From: Paracoccaceae bacterium
GTDB taxonomy: Bacteria; Pseudomonadota; Alphaproteobacteria; Rhodobacterales; Rhodobacteraceae
Assembly (NCBI GenBank): GCA_002746395.1
Contig: NVXA01000008.1
Coordinates: forward strand, 118,535 to 125,351
Reading direction: 5' to 3'
Length of the DNA: 6,817 nucleotides
The position numbers and the translations under genes were made by a program. The notes below the pieces were generated by a model. It saw nothing but the letters and a program-made list of their open reading frames with translations, had not been told where the DNA came from and did not search any database. Shown here piece by piece: positions 1-5,473 of this stretch (the stretch's first letter is position 1; each line of letters begins with the position of its first letter).

Positions 1-617
1 GATTTTTCACGACCATTGAAGGAAACGCCTGCAAAAACCAGCCCTGCCAACGCTTCGAGGCGCGGCTGCCCTGCCGGTTCTTGACGCCACGTTCTGCCTA
101 AGTAATTCAACTGGCGCGCAAGGGAGCGCAGCACGTTCAGCGCGTGGGGCTTTTCGAGGTCAAGGAACAAGAATCGTGCATGGGCGCAAATTCTAAGGAC
201 CCGGCGGCCCGTCATGGCGGGGGTCCAGCCGTTACCTTTGCCAGCCCCGTAACGGGTGATCCAGTCCATGGTCCACGCTTGGGCCAGATGTCTGGATTCC
301 GCATCGCCCACGGCGGCCAGGTCATCCAGCCACAAGAACCCGTGCATTTCAGCGGTGAAATCGGGTGTCGGCGAGGTGATTGACCAAATGGATTTGGTTG
401 AAGCCTCGATCAGGTCACCAGCGAAGTAGAATTGCCCCTCGGTCAGTTGCTGGCCCACTTCGAATGCGCCGATGGTGCGCGGTTCGGGGAAGTGGTCAAA
501 CTGTGTCGGGATGTTTTTGGCTTTGGCGCGGCGCGCTCGCACGCGGTTCCACATGGCCGAATTGGCACGGTCTAGGCGCGTTAAGCTGGCGCGAACTTTC
601 CAGAATGTGTCGGACAT
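1..617 (-). CDS. Heparinase II/III family protein, N-terminal part (cut by window edge)
   Basis: The first 205 residues of a protein that continues past the left edge. The translation resembles the N-terminal alpha-helical part of heparinase II/III-like proteins of Rhodobacterales. A key landmark is the stretch near residues 130-143 (GWTPAMTGRRVLR), matching the family's W-x-P-x-x-TGRR-like segment, and the Trp-rich run around residues 92-122 fits as well. Family members are usually about 550-600 residues, so the C-terminal heparinase domain and any catalytic residues lie outside the window and cannot be judged. Known relatives are polysaccharide lyases, but in this genomic context the substrate is not established. 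The start is well fixed: an in-frame TGA lies five codons upstream of this ATG. Only a weak GAAGAG-like ribosome binding site precedes it. It lies 54 bases downstream of rsmB on the same strand and is probably co-transcribed. In related genomes purH commonly follows (recollection, not visible here). Confidence 0.83.
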   Translation of the reverse strand, partial: MSDTFWKVRASLTRLDRANSAMWNRVRARRAKAKNIPTQFDHFPEPRTIGAFEVGQQLTEGQFYFAGDLIEASTKSIWSITSPTPDFTAEMHGFLWLDDLAAVGDAESRHLAQAWTMDWITRYGAGKGNGWTPAMTGRRVLRICAHARFLFLDLEKPHALNVLRSLARQLNYLGRTWRQEPAGQPRLEALAGLVFAGVSFNGREK

Positions 618-671
618 GGTTTTGGCTCTTCAAGGTGCTTTCAGGTATTTACTATTTGTTAGGACGGCTTG

Positions 672-1970
672 TCACTCGGTCAAATCCGCTTTTTCTATGA
701 TCGTGGCATAAAACCCGTCCATACCACCACGTTCAGCCCAGAAATCGGGGCGCAGGCGCAGGCCACCGTCGCTGCTCATCCATTCTTCAGGAAGATCGGG
801 CAGGTTGGTGTTGGCGGGCAGTTGTTTGGCGTTATCGTGGTTTTGCAGGAATTTTGTGATTTGCTCCTCGCCTTCAGAGGGCAGCAGCGAACATGTGCAA
901 TAGACGATCTGACCACCGGGTTTCAGCCATTCAAACGCGCGCGACAGTAGTTTTTGTTGCAAGCGCAGGATTGGCTTTAGATCGCCGGATTTTCCAAATG
1001 GCAGATCAGGGTGGCGGCGGATGGTGCCTGTGGCCGAACAAGGCGCATCCAGCAGGATCATATCAACGGGTTTGTCAGGCGCCCAACGCACGATGTCAGA
1101 GGCGATAACCTTGGCCGTCAGTTTGGTGCGTTTCAGGTTTTCCGCAACGCGCACGAGGCGGTCTTTGGAAATATCCACGGCAATCACCTCAGCCCCACCT
1201 GCGGCCAGTTGCATTGTTTTGCCGCCGGGGGCTGCGCACAAATCCAGCACGCGTTTGCCTTTGACGTTACCCAGCAGTTGCACGGGCATCGCGGCGGCGG
1301 CGTCTTGCACCCACCACAAGCCATCATCGTATCCGGCCATCGTGGAAACCTGCCCCGGTTTTTGTAACCGCAGGCTGCCAGTTGGCAGGATTTCAGCGTC
1401 CAGTTCCTTGGCGAGTTTTTCAGCATCTGCCGGCTTTCGCAGCGTCAGATCGAGGGGTGCGCCTTTGGCATGGGCGGCCTCGATCCCTTGCAGGGCTTCT
1501 TCGCCGTAGGCGCGTTCAATCGGTTTGCCCATCCATGCTGGTAATTCTTGGGGATCCATATCGGCCCAGATTTCCGGCCCGTGTTCCGCCACGCGCCGCG
1601 CAACAGCGTTCGTGAGGCCCGACAGATGTTGCAACTTGCGGCTTTCGCGCACCAGACGCACGGCGGCATCGACGGCGGCGTGCGGGGCAACGCCATCTAC
1701 CAACATTTCGTTCGCGGATAGACGTAGAGCGTTGCGGACTTTTATAGGGGGTGATTTGTTTAGAAACTGGTCTAGAACGATGTCGAGCGGAGCAAGGTTT
1801 CGCAATGTTGACAATGCCAGGGATTGCGCCCGCGCTCGTGCGCTTGGTGGTAAGTCTTTGAGGGGGCCATCTTTGGCTTCGATCAATTCGGATATCATTA
1901 TGCCGTCGTGCAGAACGCCATGCAAAAGTTGTGCTGCGGCACTGCGGGCCGGCATGCCGGGGGCGCTCAT
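672..1970 (-). CDS. rsmB: 16S rRNA (cytosine-C5) methyltransferase, RsmB/NOP family
   Basis: A 432-residue cytoplasmic enzyme, close to the 429 residues of E. coli RsmB, which uses S-adenosylmethionine to make m5C967 in 16S rRNA. Residues 1 to about 140 form a NusB-like helical RNA-binding domain. The Rossmann methyltransferase domain follows, with the SAM loop DLCAAPGGKT at 243-252, the acidic end of strand 2 at about 264-268 (VIAVD), motif IV DAPCSATGT at 308-316 and motif VI YCTCS at 357-361. Both cysteines of the m5C mechanism are present: C360 as expected nucleophile and C311 for product release. The C-terminus GGMDGFYATIIEK is typical. The ATG at 1970 is the first in-frame start after a TAA stop upstream. 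It lacks a Shine-Dalgarno, and the next possible start is the ATG at 1955. Orthology to RsmB rather than another NOP-family enzyme is inferred from the NusB domain and length. Confidence 0.94.
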   Translation of the reverse strand: MSAPGMPARSAAAQLLHGVLHDGIMISELIEAKDGPLKDLPPSARARAQSLALSTLRNLAPLDIVLDQFLNKSPPIKVRNALRLSANEMLVDGVAPHAAVDAAVRLVRESRKLQHLSGLTNAVARRVAEHGPEIWADMDPQELPAWMGKPIERAYGEEALQGIEAAHAKGAPLDLTLRKPADAEKLAKELDAEILPTGSLRLQKPGQVSTMAGYDDGLWWVQDAAAAMPVQLLGNVKGKRVLDLCAAPGGKTMQLAAGGAEVIAVDISKDRLVRVAENLKRTKLTAKVIASDIVRWAPDKPVDMILLDAPCSATGTIRRHPDLPFGKSGDLKPILRLQQKLLSRAFEWLKPGGQIVYCTCSLLPSEGEEQITKFLQNHDNAKQLPANTNLPDLPEEWMSSDGGLRLRPDFWAERGGMDGFYATIIEKADLTE

Positions 1971-1993
1971 GAACGGGCCATTTTGTTGTACAT
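1967..1993 (-). CDS. Putative 8-codon leader ORF overlapping the rsmB start
   Basis: Reading ATG TAC AAC AAA ATG GCC CGT TCA TGA, this frame encodes MYNKMARS. It starts 7 bases after an AAGGGA Shine-Dalgarno, and its TGA overlaps the rsmB ATG as ATGA. The rsmB ATG itself has no purine-rich site at the proper distance. This arrangement would allow ribosomes that finish the leader to restart on rsmB (translational coupling). It could also be chance, with rsmB initiating weakly on its own, because a frame of 8 codons carries no coding signal of its own. Confidence 0.35.
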   Translation of the reverse strand: MYNKMARS

Positions 1994-2040
1994 TTCGGTT
2001 TCCCTTGCGGTCGGATATCTGGATTGGTTAAACAGCGTAT
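1971..2040. promoter_or_regulatory. Divergent spacer between rsmB and sdhAF4
   Basis: These 70 bases must hold the start signals for both divergent genes unless the promoters lie inside the coding regions. On the minus strand they contain the AAGGGA site and most of the short leader frame. On the plus strand a TTGCGG (2005-2010), 17 bases, then TTAAAC (2028-2033) could be a poor sigma-70-like pair. It would place a transcript start very near the sdhAF4 ATG. The -10 element lacks the most conserved positions, so this is only a weak suggestion. I see no clear operator palindrome beyond GATATC at 2014-2019. Confidence 0.4.
2001..2006 (-). promoter_or_regulatory. Shine-Dalgarno AAGGGA upstream of the rsmB leader ORF
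   Basis: AAGGGA on the minus strand lies 7 bases before the ATG at 1993, an ideal distance. It lies 30 bases before the rsmB ATG at 1970, too far for direct use. It is therefore the evidence that the short leader frame, not the annotated rsmB start, is where ribosomes first bind. Confidence 0.45.
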
Positions 2041-2229
2041 ATGACAGACAAGCACACAGAGAAAGAGGCGCGTATCGCCCAAGCCGCGAAAAGAGCCTTA
2101 AAAGAGGCTTCCGAGCGCCATGCCGCCGCTAAACCCGCCGAATTACCGCAAGAACTGGGTGGCCGCGACGGGCCGGAGCCTGTTCGTTATGGTGACTGGG
2201 AGAAAAAGGGCATCGTTAGCGACTTCTAA
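2041..2229 (+). CDS. sdhAF4: Succinate dehydrogenase assembly factor 4 homologue (DUF1674)
   Basis: A 62-residue soluble protein. The N-terminal half is a charged, Ala/Lys/Glu-rich helix. The C-terminal half carries the family signature from about residue 38 to the end: ELPQELGGRDGPEPVRYGDWEKK is split here as ELGGR-GPEP-RYGDWEKKGI-DF. This signature defines the SDHAF4/Sdh8 (formerly DUF1674) family. In mitochondria it binds the free flavinated SdhA subunit, promotes SdhA-SdhB assembly and limits radical formation by unassembled SdhA. The bacterial role is inferred from that. Length and C-terminus are complete for the bacterial family. The ATG has no recognisable Shine-Dalgarno, so initiation may be weak or leaderless. 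It is divergent from rsmB, with a PAS-domain gene 56 bases downstream on the same strand. No sdh genes are in the window, so it is not in the sdh operon here. Confidence 0.9.
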   Translation: MTDKHTEKEARIAQAAKRALKEASERHAAAKPAELPQELGGRDGPEPVRYGDWEKKGIVSDF

Positions 2230-2270
2230 CCATTTATTAGGAATTGCCTGTCATTCTGTTCGAATCACCA

Positions 2271-2277
2271 GGGAGGG
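2271..2277 (+). promoter_or_regulatory. Shine-Dalgarno GGGAGGG of the PAS-protein gene
   Basis: GGGAGGG lies 8 bases before the ATG at 2286. It decides this start over the in-frame TTG at 2244, which has no such site and would add 14 residues outside the PAS fold. Confidence 0.75.
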
Positions 2278-2285
2278 TTGGACAG

Positions 2286-2720
2286 ATGAGTATAGTTAGC
2301 AGGGCCATTCCGGCAAAATACAATGGAATCGAGCGGCGCGGACTGATGGATGCACTGGATGCCTCGCAATCGCTGGTTTGGTTTGACGGGGCCGGTGTGA
2401 TTGTGGATGCAAACGCAAACGCATTGCGGTTGTTTTCTTATGGCGACGGGGACATCTTGCGGCAGGATTATTTCGCGCTGTGTGGATCTAACTCAAAACG
2501 GATACTGGCTGACAAGCGGGAATGGGCGCGAATTTCTGCGGGCGATATGTGCCACACAGAACGCAGCTATACGGCTCAAGATGGTCGCGAGGTTTGGAGT
2601 TCTGTGAATTTCGCGGCGCTGAAAAACGATGACGGGAGTACCCGCCGTGTGTTGGCAATGTTTAACGACATGGGGCGGTTTGCATGGAAACCAAATGACG
2701 TGCGCTGGGGGGGGTATTAA
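2286..2720 (+). CDS. Stand-alone PAS-domain protein
   Basis: A 144-residue protein consisting almost entirely of one PAS domain, at about residues 21-129. The pattern is that of PAS domains at the N-terminus of methyl-accepting chemotaxis proteins: ALDASQSLVWFD near 23-34, VIVDANANALRLF at 38-50, then RSYTAQDGREVW at 93-104 and a terminal RVLAMFNDM strand at 121-129. There is no transmembrane segment, signal peptide or output domain (no HAMP, MCP, kinase, GGDEF or HTH), so it would be cytoplasmic. The paired His found after the helix in many such chemoreceptor PAS domains is replaced by QDYFALC near 60-66, so a haem-binding role cannot be assumed. It may be a free-standing sensor acting through a partner, or a remnant of a larger receptor. 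It could be co-transcribed with sdhAF4. It ends tail to tail with the molybdenum hydroxylase gene. Confidence 0.75.
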   Translation: MSIVSRAIPAKYNGIERRGLMDALDASQSLVWFDGAGVIVDANANALRLFSYGDGDILRQDYFALCGSNSKRILADKREWARISAGDMCHTERSYTAQDGREVWSSVNFAALKNDDGSTRRVLAMFNDMGRFAWKPNDVRWGGY

Positions 2721-4999
2721 GTGAAATCTATAGCATGACTAAGCGGCATGTTGCGGATGCGTTTGCCAGAGGCCGCAAATATCGCGTTTGCCAAGGCGGG
2801 TGTTGACGGGGGCGTTCCGGGTTCACCGGCCCCACCCATACGGTGCGAATTTTCAAGAAGTTCCACGATGATTTCGGGACACTGATGCATGCGCATGGCG
2901 TCATAGTCGTGAAAGTTGGATTGCTCGACCTCGTGGTTACTGAAGGTGATTTCCTGACCCAAAGCCTGACTTAAGCCATAGACAATACCGGACATCATTT
3001 GCGCTTTGACATTGGCTGGATCAAGTACAAGCCCCAAGTCGGCCACGCACCAGACTTTTTCGATTTTAACGGTGCCGTCTGTAACATCGACCTGCACAAC
3101 CTGCGCCACCCAAGTGCCAAACGACAGCGTGTGCGCAATCCCTTGGCCTTTGCCCGCTGGTAATGCGCTGCCCCAATTGGCCATTTCGGCAACCTTTTTC
3201 AGGGCCTCGCGGGCAGGGAAATGTTCGTCTTCGTTCATCATGGAAAGGCGGAATTCTAACGGGTCTTTACCGGAATTATGTGCAACCTCGTCAATAAAGC
3301 TTTCCTGAAAGAACCCGTTGAAGGAATTCCCGACCGAGCGCCAAAAACCAACCGGAATCGGTAGGTCAGCAATATGCGCGTTATATCGGCGGTTAGGGAT
3401 TGTTAACGGCTGATCGAACGCCCCTTCCAGCATGATTTTTTCCGGCCCACCCACGGGTAAGGATGGAAAGGTTCGGCCCAATACACTGGTAAGGATTGAC
3501 GGCGAGGCGATGCCTACATCCAATCCGGTTATCGCGCCGTCGTCTGTCAGGCTCGCCCGAAACCGGCCTTTTGCCATTGGGCGATAGGTGTCGTGGCGCG
3601 TGTCTTCTTCGCGGGACCATGTAACCTTGATCGGGCGGCCATCGGTTTTTGCGGCCATCGCGGCGGCGTAAAGTGCTACGTCCACTTCCGCGCGACGGCC
3701 AAAACCACCCCCCATACGCATTGTGTTAACGGTCACATCACTAGGGTCGATATCCAGAAGGGATGCGCAGGTGCTTTGGGCAAGGCCCGGCGCTTGCGAG
3801 CCGATCCACATTTGAAGTTTACCATCTTGGAAGTGCGCGGTGGCATTCATCGGCTCCATCGTCGTGTGGGCGAGGTAGGGGACATCGTAAATAGCCTCGA
3901 AAAAATTATCGGAAGCGGTTTTACCAAATTCTTTTTCGACATTTCCGGCCTTGCCCAAGGTGAAATCCGCCTTGGTTGCCATTGCGGTATCAAGCGTGGA
4001 TTTCATACCGCCCGTATCTGCGGGATAATCGGGTGTGGCCCATTCGACTTCCAGCGCCTCGGCCCCTTGGAAGGCTGCCCATGTGTTTTCAGCGATAATC
4101 CCGAAGCCGGACCCGGTGGTGGTTTCGATTTCAATCACATCCAACACACCATCAACTTGCAGGGCTGAGGTTTTGTTGACCGACACTGCCCCAACACCGA
4201 AGCGCGGGGATATTTTGACGGTACCATAGAGCATGTCGGGCAATTGCACGTCGATGCCGAAAATCCGGCCGCCGGTGACTTTTTCCAGACCTTCAATACG
4301 GGGTTGTGATTTGCCTAGAATTTTCCATTCTGAACTTGGCCGCAGAGGCAGGTCGGAAGGGGGCTTAAGGTATGCCGCCGCCGTTGCGATTGTTCCATAG
4401 GTCATGGTTGCGCCATTTGCGGGGTTGGTGATTATGCCGCCTGCGGTTTGCAGGGTTTTGGCGTCAACTGCCCAGTGATACGCTGCGGCTTCGAGCAAAA
4501 CCAACCGCGCTGCGCAGCCAGCTTCGCGCATTTTCACGAATGCATCAATGGTGGCTGAGGACCCGCCCGTCATTTGCAATGCCAGAAATCTGGAAACTAC
4601 CTTCATGGATCCCCGGGCGTTTTTGGCAATAAACCCTTCGTCAAAGAACGGAAAAGGACCACCATCAACTATCATGGCTTCGTTATAGTAGGCCTTGCCC
4701 GGAAGGCCGTGTTCGACGTTGATTTGATCGAGCGAGACATCCAGTTCTTCTGCCGCAAGGGCTGCGAGAGTGGTGTGAACTCCTTGCCCCATTTCCGCGC
4801 GGGGCGTGATTATGGTGATGGTGTTATCAGGCGCGATTTTCACATAGGGGTTGAAAACCGCATCGCCCTCGGCTGCCATTGTCGCAAGTGGATTGGGAAA
4901 AGGCTTAGTGTAAAAATAATATCCGACGGCCAACCCGCCCGTTGTTGCAGCGCCTAGCCCCATGAAGGAACGGCGGGTGATTGTTCCGAGGCGGCTCAT
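2717..4999 (-). CDS. Tat-exported molybdopterin-binding subunit of an IorB-type molybdenum hydroxylase
   Basis: A 760-residue catalytic subunit of the xanthine dehydrogenase family, closest in layout to isoquinoline 1-oxidoreductase beta (IorB), which hydroxylates N-heterocycles with water as oxygen donor. The N-terminus has a twin-arginine signal ([10 protein letters not shown] at 9-10) and a hydrophobic run to about residue 30. No clear A-x-A cleavage site follows, so it may stay membrane-anchored facing the periplasm. Landmarks: EMGQGV at 69-74, [16 protein letters not shown] at 244-259, MGGGFGRR at 429-436, [13 protein letters not shown] at 462-474, [18 protein letters not shown] at 551-568, and GGAGEPG at 722-728 with the catalytic Glu at 726. 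The start follows a GGAGG site and overlaps the small-subunit stop. A start at 5071 is rejected because it lies inside that gene. No FAD subunit, cytochrome c or XdhC-type maturation factor is in the window. The substrate cannot be read from sequence; isoquinoline is only the name of the prototype. Confidence 0.92.
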   Translation of the reverse strand: MSRLGTITRRSFMGLGAATTGGLAVGYYFYTKPFPNPLATMAAEGDAVFNPYVKIAPDNTITIITPRAEMGQGVHTTLAALAAEELDVSLDQINVEHGLPGKAYYNEAMIVDGGPFPFFDEGFIAKNARGSMKVVSRFLALQMTGGSSATIDAFVKMREAGCAARLVLLEAAAYHWAVDAKTLQTAGGIITNPANGATMTYGTIATAAAYLKPPSDLPLRPSSEWKILGKSQPRIEGLEKVTGGRIFGIDVQLPDMLYGTVKISPRFGVGAVSVNKTSALQVDGVLDVIEIETTTGSGFGIIAENTWAAFQGAEALEVEWATPDYPADTGGMKSTLDTAMATKADFTLGKAGNVEKEFGKTASDNFFEAIYDVPYLAHTTMEPMNATAHFQDGKLQMWIGSQAPGLAQSTCASLLDIDPSDVTVNTMRMGGGFGRRAEVDVALYAAAMAAKTDGRPIKVTWSREEDTRHDTYRPMAKGRFRASLTDDGAITGLDVGIASPSILTSVLGRTFPSLPVGGPEKIMLEGAFDQPLTIPNRRYNAHIADLPIPVGFWRSVGNSFNGFFQESFIDEVAHNSGKDPLEFRLSMMNEDEHFPAREALKKVAEMANWGSALPAGKGQGIAHTLSFGTWVAQVVQVDVTDGTVKIEKVWCVADLGLVLDPANVKAQMMSGIVYGLSQALGQEITFSNHEVEQSNFHDYDAMRMHQCPEIIVELLENSHRMGGAGEPGTPPSTPALANAIFAASGKRIRNMPLSHAIDFT

Positions 5000-5454
5000 T
5001 TGTTGGCCTCCAGCGCGGTGGCGGCATCTTTGATGGCAGCTTTGATTTTGGGGTACGTCCCGCAGCGGCAAAGGTTTGTCATCGCGTCGTCAATGTCTGC
5101 ATCTGACGGGTTCGGTGTGGTGTTTAACAGCGCGACCGCGGCCATGATCTGACCAGACTGGCAGTACCCGCATTGCGGAACTTGATGCGCTAGCCACGCT
5201 TTTTGCACGGCGTGCAGATTATTACCTTCCGATAGGCCCTCAACGGTAGTGATTTCGCCTTCGACGTCACCAACGCGATATGTGCAAGAGCGGACTGGTT
5301 CGCCGTTGATCAGCACGGTGCAAGCACCACAGGCCGCGACGCCACATCCGAACTTGGGACCTTTGATATCCAGAATGTCGCGAAGCACCCAAAGCAACGG
5401 CATATCAGCGGCGGCTTCGAATGTGTGAGGTGTGCCGTTGATCGTAAGATTCAT
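4996..5454 (-). CDS. Two-[2Fe-2S] small subunit of IorA-type molybdenum hydroxylase
   Basis: A 152-residue electron-transfer subunit that passes electrons from the molybdenum centre to an external acceptor. The N-terminal plant-ferredoxin-like domain binds one [2Fe-2S] cluster through C37, C42, C45 and C57 ([12 protein letters not shown]). The C-terminal helical domain binds the second through C95, C98, C129 and C131 ([11 protein letters not shown] and [10 protein letters not shown]). All eight cysteines are present and the length is normal for IorA/CoxS-like subunits. There is no signal peptide, so if the enzyme is exported this subunit would travel folded together with the large subunit carrying the twin-arginine signal; that is inference. 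An AAGG ribosome site lies 6 bases before the ATG. It starts 19 bases after the kinase stop, and its TGA overlaps the large-subunit ATG (ATGA), which implies coupled translation and equal subunit amounts. Confidence 0.95.
   Translation of the reverse strand: MNLTINGTPHTFEAAADMPLLWVLRDILDIKGPKFGCGVAACGACTVLINGEPVRSCTYRVGDVEGEITTVEGLSEGNNLHAVQKAWLAHQVPQCGYCQSGQIMAAVALLNTTPNPSDADIDDAMTNLCRCGTYPKIKAAIKDAATALEANK
5007..5011 (-). promoter_or_regulatory. Shine-Dalgarno GGAGG of the molybdopterin-subunit gene
   Basis: GGAGG on the minus strand lies within the last codons of the small-subunit gene, 7 bases before the ATG at 4999. It supports the start that places the twin-arginine motif at residues 9-10. 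Confidence 0.8.
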
Positions 5455-5460
5455 AGTGCG

Positions 5461-5464
5461 CCTT
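5461..5464 (-). promoter_or_regulatory. Shine-Dalgarno AAGG of the iorA-like gene
   Basis: AAGG on the minus strand, 6 bases before the ATG at 5454, lies in the 19-base gap after the kinase stop. The gap leaves no room for a separate promoter or terminator. Confidence 0.65.
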
Positions 5465-5473
5465 TGTGTGGGT

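Noticed and set aside
618..671. 54-base gap between rsmB and the heparinase-like gene as a terminator or small RNA site
   Set aside because: I see no stable GC-rich hairpin followed by a T run on the minus strand, and the spacing fits co-transcription.
144..711. Plus-strand open frames in the left 700 bases
   Set aside because: The minus-strand frame reads as a heparinase II/III-like N-terminus, which explains the region. The plus-strand frames are its complement and show no motifs.
1021..1509. 162-codon plus-strand frame, and several others opposite or out of frame with rsmB (such as 1516-2082 minus and 1525-2031 plus)
   Set aside because: The rsmB frame carries all methyltransferase motifs across the whole interval. 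The other frames show no recognisable domain and are compositional shadows.
1949..1960. Perfect 12-base palindrome CCGGCATGCCGG near the start of rsmB
   Set aside because: It lies within rsmB codons 4-8. With no loop it cannot form a stable hairpin, and a single GC-rich palindrome in coding sequence is weak evidence for an operator.
2244..2285. TTG at 2244 as start of the PAS protein
   Set aside because: It has no ribosome site, whereas GGGAGGG precedes the ATG at 2286. The 14 extra codons are outside the PAS fold.
3593..4168. 191-codon open frame on the plus strand antisense to the large hydroxylase subunit
   Set aside because: It lies wholly within a well-supported gene on the other strand, has low-complexity-like composition without family motifs, and has no convincing ribosome site. 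Long antisense frames are common opposite GC-biased genes.
4607..4617. GGATCCCCGGG, resembling a cloning-vector polylinker (BamHI-SmaI)
   Set aside because: It is in frame within the large-subunit gene (ARGSMK region) with continuous family similarity on both sides, so it is native coincidence and not a vector join.
5000..5071. Upstream ATG at 5071 as start of the large hydroxylase subunit (784 residues)
   Set aside because: It would overlap the small-subunit gene by about 75 bases and place 24 odd residues before the twin-arginine signal. The ATG at 4999 has a GGAGG site and an ATGA overlap.
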